A DNA stretch of 6,748 bases from Halorhodospira sp. (GTDB taxonomy: Bacteria > Pseudomonadota > Gammaproteobacteria > Nitrococcales > Halorhodospiraceae). Location of the stretch: the NCBI GenBank assembly GCA_007121755.1, contig SKJZ01000251.1:1-6748 (forward strand). The letters are read 5' to 3'. Under the pieces are notes generated by a model that saw nothing but the letters and a program-made list of their open reading frames with translations, was not told where the DNA came from and ran no database searches. Within the stretch, counting starts at the first letter, position 1. Every line of letters starts with the position of its first letter. A program made the translations under genes and the position numbers. This document shows, piece by piece, positions 1 through 6,558 of this stretch.

Positions 1-119
1 ACGGAGACACCTCGGTAGAACTGACCGAGCCGGCACTGGAGATGCAGTGCGACGGTTATTGGCACGGCGAGGCCGGGCGGGTACGCTCTGCGGCACTCGG
101 TGGAATGGAGGCGGAGTAA
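1..119 (+). CDS. ubiV: UbiV C-terminal fragment (O2-independent ubiquinone hydroxylation subunit), 5' end outside window
   Basis: The first complete codon is at 3 and the frame runs open for 38 codons to TAA at 117-119. The tail contains Cys-Asp-Gly-Tyr-Trp-His-Gly-Glu-Ala-Gly. This resembles the C-terminus of E. coli UbiV (YhbV), which I recall carrying a Cys-Asn-Gly-Tyr-Trp motif followed by Ala-Gly a few residues before its end. UbiV is a U32-peptidase-family iron-sulfur protein that works with UbiU in hydroxylating ubiquinone precursors without O2; the Fe-S cysteines would lie upstream of this fragment. The assignment is strengthened by the ubiT gene starting inside its stop codon (one-base overlap, TAATG), which suggests one transcript and translational coupling. 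The fragment is short, so the family call rests on this motif plus context. Confidence 0.75.
   Translation, partial: GDTSVELTEPALEMQCDGYWHGEAGRVRSAALGGMEAE
107..116 (+). promoter_or_regulatory. Ribosome binding site deciding the ubiT start
   Basis: The purine run GGAGGCGGAG lies inside the end of ubiV and 2-7 bases before the ATG at 119. It decides the start. The frame is open further upstream with an ATG at 47, but that would add 24 basic, low-complexity residues that are the out-of-frame reading of ubiV, and it has no comparable Shine-Dalgarno sequence. Confidence 0.7.
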
Positions 120-619
120 TGTTGGCGAGTCTTCCCGGTCCGGAACGTGTCCTGCCGTTGGCCCTGCGGCCCCTCAATGGGCTGCCCGCCCCGCTGGTCT
201 CCCAGATCGTGCCGCGTCTGGCGGAGATCTTCCTCTCCGAGCCGTTGGGTGACGGCGAGTTGGAGCCGTTGGAGGGGCGCCGCTTCGACCTCTTCGTCGA
301 GGATATCCCGTTCCGTTGCGCCTTTACGATGGAGGGTGGCCGTTTGGTCTGGTCGCGCCACGAGCAGCCGGACGTCACCATCCGCGGCGAGACTTTGGCC
401 TTCCTGGCGTTGGCCGGCGGCGCCATGGATGCCGACACCCTCTTTTTCCGCCGCCGTATCTGCGTCGAGGGCGACGTGGCGTTGGGGCTGACGGTGAAGA
501 ACCTCCTCGACGGCTACCAGCCCCACCTGCAACTCCCCACCCCGCTGCGCCACCTCCTCGAAACCATGGCAGGACGCGCCGCCGCCCAACTCCACCGGCA
601 AGGCCCGGCTGCCCACTAA
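119..619 (+). CDS. ubiT: UbiT, SCP2-domain accessory factor for anaerobic ubiquinone biosynthesis
   Basis: This 166-residue cytoplasmic protein belongs to the SCP2 sterol-carrier-like family. UbiT binds lipid and is required with UbiU/UbiV for O2-independent ubiquinone synthesis. The match to E. coli UbiT (YhbT, about 174 aa) is clear by eye: a Gly-Glu-Leu-Glu-x-Leu-Glu-Gly-Arg segment in the first half, and the signature D106-T-L-F-F-R-R-R followed by V-E-G-D-x-x-L-G-L-x-V-K-N-L-L/M-D (to D131). No signal peptide is seen. It overlaps the upstream ubiV stop by one base; in E. coli ubiT is instead divergent from ubiUV. Its last two codons and stop (GCC CAC TAA, 611-619) lie within one arm of a long inverted repeat that gives the convergent regulator gene the identical ending. 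The tail beyond about residue 155 is therefore the least certain part of the family match. Confidence 0.9.
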   Translation: MLASLPGPERVLPLALRPLNGLPAPLVSQIVPRLAEIFLSEPLGDGELEPLEGRRFDLFVEDIPFRCAFTMEGGRLVWSRHEQPDVTIRGETLAFLALAGGAMDADTLFFRRRICVEGDVALGLTVKNLLDGYQPHLQLPTPLRHLLETMAGRAAAQLHRQGPAAH

Positions 620-839
620 TTCACGTTAGAGACGTTCCGGGGGCTTGCCCCCCTAACGGCGACGTCGAACGGAGCGACCGCCCGAAGCCGGACCAGACCC
701 GAAGGGCGTGCGCAGGGATGCGCGCGCCGGCCTGCGCGCAGGGAGCGCGTCAGGCCGGTCCCGGCGGAGGGCGAGGAGCGCAGTGGGTCGCCGTTAGGGG
801 GGCAAGCCCCCGGAACGTCTCTAACGTGAATTAGTGGGC
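611..839. repeat. 229-bp palindromic element: 53-bp perfect inverted repeat around a 123-bp core
   Basis: Positions 611-663 are the exact reverse complement of 787-839, base by base over all 53 positions; pairing breaks at 610/840 and at 664/786. Each arm contains its own hairpin: CGTT, CC, GGGGG, loop CTTG, CCCCC, CT, AACG (633-658, mirrored at 792-817), that is, a C(UUG)G-type tetraloop on a five-pair stem with a second four-pair stem outside. There is no T-tract, so it is not a classical intrinsic terminator, although the arms could fold back or stop convergent transcripts. No transposase gene is present and no direct target-site duplication flanks the arms. The core has further hairpins and no convincing coding frame. 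The element occupies the whole space between two convergent genes and includes both stop codons. It could be a non-autonomous mobile element (MITE-like), a REP/BIME-like intergenic repeat, or a bidirectional 3'-end structure. Confidence 0.9.
705..758 (+). other. Tandem hairpins with AGGGA loops in the core of the palindromic element
   Basis: Hairpin 1 pairs 705-713 with 720-728 (nine pairs, one G-U) and has loop AGGGAT. Hairpin 2 pairs 727-739 with 745-758 (13 pairs with bulged T750) and has loop AGGGA. They share bases 727-728, so the full stems compete by two pairs. The repeated unit GCGCAGGGA(T)GCGC occurs twice, 26 bases apart. Seen as RNA from the + strand, i.e. read-through from ubiT, the loops present GGA. 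The stems are read directly from the sequence; any function is unknown. Confidence 0.55.
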
Positions 840-1550
840 GGTCGTCATCCCGGCCATCGCGGCCAACGCCTCGGCGTCCAGTAGATCCACTTGGTGGCGG
901 TGGAAGCGGGCGATTTCCAACTCCTCCAGATGCGCCAGGATGCGGCTTAAAGTCCCCGGCGCCAACCCGATCATGGCGGCCCACCGCTGCCGGGTGACCG
1001 GCAGCGGAAACCGCTGGGCCGATCGCCCGCTCCGCGCCCACCGCCGGGAGATATCGAGCAACCAGCCGGCTACGCGGGTGGCGGCGTCGCCGTTGCGTAG
1101 CGCCTCCAATTGGCTCCGCTGATGCGCGAACATCTTTCCGGCGAGTTGAATCACTTCACAGGCGACCGCTTCACCCGCCTCCACCGTGGGTTCTACTGGC
1201 AGTCGGCAGAGAAAGACCGGCTCCGTGGCGACGTAGCGCGGCGTCCGTCCGTCCCCGAACGCCTCGAAGCCGAAGAGTTCACCGGGCAGGTAGACCGAAA
1301 CCGAGCGCACTGTCCCGCGTCCCGGGTGTTCGGCCACTACCGCGCCGCTGCGGACCACCCCGAGGGCCAGGACTCCGTCATCACCGGCGATCACGCTCCC
1401 CGTGGGATGGGGGCCGCTACGACAGATCAGCCGCTCCAACAGATCCGCCTGTCCCGAAGCCCGTGTAAGTTGAAAACAGACTCTGCGCAACGCGCACGCG
1501 GAACAGGTGATGGTGGTACCGTTTCCATCGGCGTGGTTATTATCGCTCAT
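831..1550 (-). CDS. FNR/CRP-family transcriptional regulator with [4Fe-4S]-type cysteine set and atypical recognition helix
   Basis: A 239-residue cytoplasmic DNA-binding regulator (E. coli FNR is 250). The N-terminus has C16-x2-C19-x5-C25, the FNR spacing, and C115 in a Leu-Cys-Arg-Leu-Pro-Val-Glu segment matches FNR Cys122. All four ligands of an O2-sensitive cluster are therefore present. The beta-roll segment L88-P-G-E-L-F-G-F-E-A-F-G aligns with the FNR equivalent, a dimerisation helix follows (about 130-168), and the helix-turn-helix covers about 185-205. In the recognition helix, L-A-P-G199-T-L-S202-R203 matches FNR L-T-V-E209-T-I-S212-R213: Ser and Arg are kept, but the DNA-contacting Glu is Gly. 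The start is ATG at 1550 with an AGGG motif about ten bases upstream. The end, Ala-His-stop, lies in the inverted repeat shared with ubiT. The gene converges on ubiT and diverges from the glutamate dehydrogenase gene. Known family members switch genes on or off in low O2. Which genes this one controls is inference; the quinone genes and itself are the obvious candidates. Confidence 0.88.
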   Translation of the reverse strand: MSDNNHADGNGTTITCSACALRRVCFQLTRASGQADLLERLICRSGPHPTGSVIAGDDGVLALGVVRSGAVVAEHPGRGTVRSVSVYLPGELFGFEAFGDGRTPRYVATEPVFLCRLPVEPTVEAGEAVACEVIQLAGKMFAHQRSQLEALRNGDAATRVAGWLLDISRRWARSGRSAQRFPLPVTRQRWAAMIGLAPGTLSRILAHLEELEIARFHRHQVDLLDAEALAAMAGMTTAH

Positions 1551-1588
1551 GGTCGGGAATCCCTGTGTGAACGGATGGTTATAATCGC
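1534..1588. promoter_or_regulatory. 13-bp direct repeat spanning the regulator start, possible operator pair
   Basis: TGGTTATTATCGC (1534-1546) and TGGTTATAATCGC (1576-1588) match at 12 of 13 bases and are 42 bp apart, close to four helical turns. One copy is within codons 2-6 of the regulator gene and the other lies 26-38 bases before its start. This arrangement would suit an autoregulatory site. No classical FNR site (TTGAT-N4-ATCAA) is visible in this region. Chance similarity of AT-rich words is the alternative. Confidence 0.3.
1578..1585. promoter_or_regulatory. Candidate overlapping divergent -10 boxes
   Basis: On the + strand 1580-1585 is a perfect TATAAT. On the - strand 1583-1578 reads TATAAC. 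They share the same four TATA base pairs. The minus box would start the regulator transcript near 1570, giving a leader of about 20 nt that includes its AGGG ribosome site. The plus box would give the dehydrogenase gene a leader of about 120 nt. Neither has a good -35 hexamer at 16-18 bp, so each would need an activator or may be false. Confidence 0.25.
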
Positions 1589-1643
1589 CTTAAACCACCT
1601 AACATGAGAATACCCTAGCGTAGCAATAGAGAGTTCCGAGTCA

Positions 1644-1671
1644 CAGTCCCTGTATCGTGGTCGCGGGACTG
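1644..1671. repeat. Inverted repeat in the glutamate dehydrogenase leader
   Basis: CAGTCCC (1644-1650) and GGGACTG (1665-1671) are perfect 7-bp inverted arms separated by 14 bases. The site lies 43 bp before the dehydrogenase start, in the region shared with the divergent regulator gene. It could be a dyad operator or a leader stem-loop. There is no T-run after it, so an intrinsic terminator is unlikely. Confidence 0.4.
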
Positions 1672-1700
1672 AGCCATTGTTAATTGAGGTTTGCCCGTAG

Positions 1701-1710
1701 AAGGGGGGAG
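1701..1710 (+). promoter_or_regulatory. Ribosome binding site of the glutamate dehydrogenase gene
   Basis: The purine run AAGGGGGGAG ends three bases before ATG 1714 and supports that start over the in-frame ATG at 1723 (codon 4), for which the spacing would also be tolerable. Confidence 0.65.
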
Positions 1711-1713
1711 TAA

Positions 1714-4700
1714 ATGAGCGATATGGGCTACCGCCAGCCGCGGCTCGATCGGGTGTTGGATGCAGTGGCTGACTTGGCGCGGGCGCGCTGGGACCGTGAT
1801 CGGGCCAGCGTCATCGAGTCTTTCATTCGCGCCTACTACGCGGGGGCGGCTCCTGAGGACCTGGAGGAGCGCCGGGCCGAAGACCTTTACGGCGCCGCGC
1901 TCCGGCACTGGCATCTCGGCTATCGGCGTGAGCCGGGCGCTTCGCCGCTCATCCGCGTCTACAACCCCGATCCGGAAAGGCACGGGTGGGAGTCGACGCA
2001 CACGGTGGTGGAGATCGTCGCCGATGACAGCCCTTTTCTCATTGACAGCGTCTCCATCGCCCTGAATCGGGCGGGGCGCACTATCCATCTGGTGGTCCAT
2101 CCAGTATTGGCCGTGGAGCGGGACGAGCAGGGGCAGTGGGTCGATCTCGGCGCCGACACGCACGATCACCATGAAGCGTACATGCGCTTCGAAATCGACC
2201 GGTGTACCGATCCCGAGTGGTTGAGGGCGCTGCACGAGAGAGTGGCCTCGGTGCTGGACGACGTGCGCCGGGTGGTAGCCGATTGGCGCCCGATGCGCCG
2301 CAAGATGGTTTCGGCGGCGGCGGCGCTGCGGCGGCAACCGCCGCGCGGCGGCGTCAGCGGCGAGGAATTGACCGAGGTGTTGGACTTTCTGCGGTGGGCA
2401 ACCAAGGACCACTTCACCTTCCTCGGTTACCGCTGTTACGACCTCAAGCGGCGGAACGGTGAGACCGTCTTGAAGCCGGTAGCCAAGAGCGGACTCGGTC
2501 TGGTGCGGGGCGCGCCGGTGGAGTGCTCGACCAGCTTTTCCGCCCTGCCGCCCGAAGTGCGGGAGAAGGCGGGGGAGCCCTATCCGCTGATCTTGACCAA
2601 GGCCAGCACGCGCTCCACCGTGCATCTGCCCACCTACATCAGCTATATCGGGGTAAAACGTTTCAATAAGCGCGGAGAAGTGGTCGGCGAACACCGCTTC
2701 CTCGGGCTCTACACGTCGGCGGCGTATAACCGGCGCCCGCTGGAGATCCCCATCCTGCGTCGCAAGATTGAGTACGTCATCCAGCAAGCCGGCCTGCTGC
2801 CCAACAGCCATGCCGGTAAGGCGCTGCTCAATATCTTGGAGACTTACCCCCGTGGCGAACTCTTCGAGATCGATTCGACCGAGCTCCACCGGATCGCCAT
2901 GGGGATTCTGCACCTACACGAGCGGCAGCGGGTGCGGTTGTTCGTGCGCTACGACGTTTGGCAACGGTTTGTCTCCTGCCTGGTCTACGTCCCCCGGGAG
3001 CGTTACGACACCACGGTGCGCCGGCGCATGCAGGCGATACTGGAGGAAGCCTGCGGCGGCGGGGAGAGCGACTACTCCATCCATCTTTGGGAGTCGGTGT
3101 TGGCCCGTATCCAGTTCGTGGTGCGGCTGCCCGAGCCGGGGGTGCCGGAACTGGACATCCCGGAGTTGGAGCGCCAACTGGTGGCGACGCTGCGCTCCTG
3201 GTCGGACGACCTCCACGACGCCCTGTTGGAGTACTTTGGCGAGGAGCGGGGAAACCAACTCTTCGAGCGCTACCGCGAGGCCTTTTCCGCCGCCTACCGT
3301 GAGGAGATGGACGCTCGGACCGCCGCCCATGACGTGGAGCGGATCGAGGCCGTGGCGCTCGGCGGCGAGGGGCCGATCATGGGGCTTTACCGCCCCCTGG
3401 AGGCGGTCGACGGCCTCATCCGCTTCAAGGTCTTCCATGGAGAGCGCCCCGCTACCCTCTCCGACGCCTTACCGGTGTTGGAGAATATGGGCATGCGGGT
3501 GATCGACGAGCGCCCCTTCGAAGTGACTCCGGCGGACTGCCCGGTTTGCTGGCTCCACGACTTCGGTTTGACGTGGGAGGGGGGCGGTTCTCTTGACGTG
3601 GAGGAGGTTGCGGAGCGTTTTCAGGACGCCTTCGCCGCCGTTTGGTGCCGTCAGGCGGAAGACGATGGATTCAACCGCCTGGTCCTCGCCGCCGCCCTGC
3701 CGTGGCGGGAAGTGGTCTTGCTGCGCGCGTATTCGCGCTATCTGCGCCAGGCAGGCACCACCTTTTCCCAGGACTACATCGAGGAGACGCTGGCGGCCTA
3801 TCCGGAGATCTCGGCCAAGTTGGTGGCCCTTTTTCACGCCCGCTTTCATCCGGATGCGTACGATTCGCAGAGGGCGCAGGCGATTGCCGGGGAGATCCGC
3901 GACGCCATGCGGCATGTCGAGTCGTTGGATCAGGACCGCATTCTGCGCCGTTTCCACGCCGCGGTCCGCGCCACGGTGCGCACCAACTACTACAGCGCCG
4001 GCGAGGGTGGGGCAGTGGTCTTCAAGCTCAACCCCAGCGTTATTCCCGAGTTGCCGCGGCCCCACCCGTGGGCGGAGGCGTTCGTCTACTCCCCCGATGT
4101 GGAGGGGGTCCATCTGCGCGGCGGGGAAGTGGCACGGGGCGGTATCCGGTGGTCGGATCGCCGGGAGGATTTCCGTACCGAGGTTCTCGGCCTGATGAAG
4201 GCGCAGATGGTCAAGAACGCCGTGATCGTGCCCCTGGGCGCCAAAGGCGGATTCGTCGTCAAACGCTTGCCACCTGACCGGGCGGATCAGCAGGAGAAGG
4301 TGCGCCGTTGCTACCGGGCTTACGTCGGCGCGTTGTTGGAGATCACGGACAATCTAGTGGACGGAGAGATACGGCCGCCGGAGCGGGTGGTGCGCCACGA
4401 CGACAGCGACACCTATCTGGTGGTGGCGGCGGACAAGGGAACGGCGACGTTCTCCGACCTGGCCAACGAGGTCGCCGAGGAGCGCGGATTCTGGCTCCGC
4501 GACGCCTTCGCTTCGGGCGGCTCCGCCGGCTACGACCATAAGAAGATGGGCATCACCGCGCGCGGCGCCTGGGAGGCGGTGAAGCGCCACTTCCGTGAAT
4601 TGGGCAAGGATATTCAACAGGAGCCGTTCACGGTGGTCGGTATCGGCGATATGTCGGGGGATGTATTCGGTAACGGCATGCTGCTGTCGCGGCGGATCCG

Positions 4701-6558
4701 GCTGGTGGCCGCTTTCGATCACCGCCATATCTTCATCGACCCCGATCCGGACCCGGAGACCGCTTACAGTGAGCGCCGCCGCCTCTTCGAGAAGGAGCGC
4801 TCTAGTTGGGACGACTACGACCGGAGCCTGATCTCGGAGGGTGGCGGCGTCTATCCGCGGTCTGCCAAGTCGGTGACCCTCTCCGAGCGAGGGCGCAGCG
4901 TTCTCGGAATCACCGCCGAGCAATTGACTCCCGATGAGTTGATCCGCGGCATGCTCCGGGCGCCGGTGGATCTGCTCTGGAACGGTGGGATCGGCACTTA
5001 CGTGAAAGCGGACGAGGAGAGCCACGCCGAAGTGGGCGATAAGAGCGCTGACGGGGTGCGGATCAACGCCAGCCAGCTGCGTTGCCGCGTGGTCGGCGAA
5101 GGCGGCAACCTCGGCTCCACCCAGCGCGGCCGCGTGCGGTTCGCGCTGAACGGCGGGAAGATCAATACCGACTTCATCGACAATGCCGGCGGTGTCGACT
5201 GTTCCGACCACGAAGTGAATATCAAGATCCTGCTCAATGACTTGGTGAGCGAGGGGGAGTTGACGTGGAAGCACCGCAACCAGTTGTTGGAGGAGATGAC
5301 CGGCGAGGTGGCCGAGCTGGTCTTGGCCGACTGCTACCGGCAGACGCAGTCGCTGACCCTATCCGAGGCGGTGTCCACCGTCACCCTGGACGAGCAGGCC
5401 GCCTTTATCCGCCGCTTGGAGCGGGAAGGGTTGCTGGATAGGAGCCTCGAGTTTCTGCCCGATGACGAGGCCCTGGGCGAGCGGGCCGCATCGGGGAGGG
5501 GGTTGATGCGTCCCGAATTGGCGCTGCTCCACTCCTACGCCAAGATCGTGGTGCAGCGGACTCTTATGGCCAGCGGACTCTCCGGCGAGCGGTTTGTGGA
5601 AACGGTGCTGTTCGACTACTTCCCGCGCCCGATCGTGGAGCGTTATCCGGAGCGGGTAACGGACCACCGGCTCCGCGTCGCCCTGGCGGCGACCCAGGTG
5701 GCAAACCACGTGGTCAATCGCATGGGGCCCACGTTCTACCACCGCTTGTCGGAGAAGACGGGCGCTGACTTCGCCGCGGTGACCCGCGCGTGGTGTTGCG
5801 CCGATCGCATCTTCCGTATCGACGGCTACTGGGGCGCGGTGGACGCGTTGGATAACCGGATCGATGCGGCGTTGCAGACCGAAATGCTGCTTCGTCTATG
5901 CGGGCTTCATAAGCACGCGACGGTCTGGATGTTGGACAACATGGGGTTGGCGGAAGAGGCGGCGTCGGATGTGGAAGGCGCCGTGGAGCGGATCTGCCCG
6001 CTGGTGGACCGCCTCAGCCGGGCGCTGCTGGAGGTGGTGCCCGCCGGCGACCGCGCGGCGATGGAGGCCGAGGCCTCGCGGTTGCGGGAGGCCGGCGTGC
6101 CCGCGGAGTTGTCCCTGCGGGTGGCGACAGCCGACGCGTTGCGCCCCGCTCTCGATGTGGTTCGGGTCGCGGAGGAGGCGGGAACCGAGTTGATCGCGAC
6201 CGCGACGTGTTACTACCGGCTCCTCGATGCACTCGATCTCACCTTTGTGCGCGATTTGATACGCAATTTCAAGCCTGCCGACGGCTGGCAGGCCCGGTTG
6301 CGCAGCGGTGTCGAAGCCGACTTCTACCTCCAGTTGCGGGAGGCGACCGGCCAGTACGTAACCGCCTACGGGGCCGACTCCGGACGTGTGGAGCGTTTTG
6401 TGACCGAACGGCAGGCCGCGGTCGAACGGTTGCGGAACGTATTGTCAGAGTTGCGGGGCGGCGGCGCAGTCAGCGCCTCAATGCTCGCCGTCACTGTGCA
6501 GGAGGTGAAGGCCTTGGTTCGCGTGGGCGCGGGCCGTGACGCGTTGGTGGCGCCGTGA
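1714..6558 (+). CDS. gdhB: NAD-specific glutamate dehydrogenase, large (GDH-180 class)
   Basis: A 1614-residue cytoplasmic enzyme converting L-glutamate, NAD+ and water to 2-oxoglutarate, ammonia and NADH. The length fits the roughly 1,600-residue class typified by Pseudomonas aeruginosa GdhB and the Streptomyces clavuligerus enzyme. N-terminal ACT-like regions are recognisable near 90-190 (D104-D-S-P-F-L-I-D-S-V hallmark), 405-475 and 560-610. The catalytic domain has R808-G-G-I-R-W-S-D-R, then V833-K-N-A-V-I-V-P-L-G-A-K844-G-G; K834 and K844 correspond to the substrate-binding and catalytic lysines of smaller GDHs. The Rossmann nucleotide site is G976-I-G-D-M-S-G982. N1090-G-G-I-G-T-Y, G1130-G-N-L-G and N1157-A-G-G-V-D-C-S-D-H-E-V-N follow, with S1164 in the position of the substrate-contacting Ser. 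A long helical C-terminal region (about 1190-1614) completes the protein. The frame is uninterrupted and no key motif is missing. In studied members, amino acids such as arginine act allosterically, presumably through the non-catalytic domains. The gene is divergent from the FNR-like regulator gene and overlaps the downstream hydrolase gene by 4 bp. Confidence 0.97.
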   Translation: MSDMGYRQPRLDRVLDAVADLARARWDRDRASVIESFIRAYYAGAAPEDLEERRAEDLYGAALRHWHLGYRREPGASPLIRVYNPDPERHGWESTHTVVEIVADDSPFLIDSVSIALNRAGRTIHLVVHPVLAVERDEQGQWVDLGADTHDHHEAYMRFEIDRCTDPEWLRALHERVASVLDDVRRVVADWRPMRRKMVSAAAALRRQPPRGGVSGEELTEVLDFLRWATKDHFTFLGYRCYDLKRRNGETVLKPVAKSGLGLVRGAPVECSTSFSALPPEVREKAGEPYPLILTKASTRSTVHLPTYISYIGVKRFNKRGEVVGEHRFLGLYTSAAYNRRPLEIPILRRKIEYVIQQAGLLPNSHAGKALLNILETYPRGELFEIDSTELHRIAMGILHLHERQRVRLFVRYDVWQRFVSCLVYVPRERYDTTVRRRMQAILEEACGGGESDYSIHLWESVLARIQFVVRLPEPGVPELDIPELERQLVATLRSWSDDLHDALLEYFGEERGNQLFERYREAFSAAYREEMDARTAAHDVERIEAVALGGEGPIMGLYRPLEAVDGLIRFKVFHGERPATLSDALPVLENMGMRVIDERPFEVTPADCPVCWLHDFGLTWEGGGSLDVEEVAERFQDAFAAVWCRQAEDDGFNRLVLAAALPWREVVLLRAYSRYLRQAGTTFSQDYIEETLAAYPEISAKLVALFHARFHPDAYDSQRAQAIAGEIRDAMRHVESLDQDRILRRFHAAVRATVRTNYYSAGEGGAVVFKLNPSVIPELPRPHPWAEAFVYSPDVEGVHLRGGEVARGGIRWSDRREDFRTEVLGLMKAQMVKNAVIVPLGAKGGFVVKRLPPDRADQQEKVRRCYRAYVGALLEITDNLVDGEIRPPERVVRHDDSDTYLVVAADKGTATFSDLANEVAEERGFWLRDAFASGGSAGYDHKKMGITARGAWEAVKRHFRELGKDIQQEPFTVVGIGDMSGDVFGNGMLLSRRIRLVAAFDHRHIFIDPDPDPETAYSERRRLFEKERSSWDDYDRSLISEGGGVYPRSAKSVTLSERGRSVLGITAEQLTPDELIRGMLRAPVDLLWNGGIGTYVKADEESHAEVGDKSADGVRINASQLRCRVVGEGGNLGSTQRGRVRFALNGGKINTDFIDNAGGVDCSDHEVNIKILLNDLVSEGELTWKHRNQLLEEMTGEVAELVLADCYRQTQSLTLSEAVSTVTLDEQAAFIRRLEREGLLDRSLEFLPDDEALGERAASGRGLMRPELALLHSYAKIVVQRTLMASGLSGERFVETVLFDYFPRPIVERYPERVTDHRLRVALAATQVANHVVNRMGPTFYHRLSEKTGADFAAVTRAWCCADRIFRIDGYWGAVDALDNRIDAALQTEMLLRLCGLHKHATVWMLDNMGLAEEAASDVEGAVERICPLVDRLSRALLEVVPAGDRAAMEAEASRLREAGVPAELSLRVATADALRPALDVVRVAEEAGTELIATATCYYRLLDALDLTFVRDLIRNFKPADGWQARLRSGVEADFYLQLREATGQYVTAYGADSGRVERFVTERQAAVERLRNVLSELRGGGAVSASMLAVTVQEVKALVRVGAGRDALVAP

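Noticed and set aside
47..118. N-terminal extension of ubiT from the ATG at 47
   Set aside because: The extra 24 residues have no counterpart in the family, they overlap the coding end of ubiV in another frame, and the strong ribosome site is placed for the ATG at 119.
633..658. Classical Rho-independent terminator for ubiT
   Set aside because: The GC hairpin with CTTG loop is real, but no T-run follows it or its mirror copy at 792-817. It is better described as part of the palindromic element.
611..839. CRISPR array or IS element
   Set aside because: There are only two copies, inverted rather than direct, with no regular spacers. No transposase frame lies in the 123-bp core and no direct target duplication is visible at the edges.
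616..1041. Minus-strand 141-codon frame crossing the palindrome and the end of the regulator gene
   Set aside because: It overlaps the well-supported regulator in another frame. Its last 12 codons are the inverted-repeat arm, which is why an unrelated plus-strand frame (316-834) ends with the same residues. Neither looks like a protein.
1551..1713. FNR or CRP consensus site between the divergent genes
   Set aside because: TGTGA at 1566-1570 and TCACA at 1641-1645 are too far apart to form one site, and no TTGAT-N4-ATCAA is present.
1615..2913. 432-codon open frame on the minus strand opposite the start of the dehydrogenase gene
   Set aside because: It is antisense to a certain gene with conserved domains. 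Its composition (rich in Arg, His, Pro, Gly) is what a high-GC complement gives, no family is recognisable, and it would swallow the promoter region.
4354..5274. 306-codon minus-strand open frame within the dehydrogenase catalytic domain
   Set aside because: It lies opposite the most conserved motifs of the enzyme and has no recognisable motif or ribosome site. It is a stop-poor shadow of GC-rich codons.
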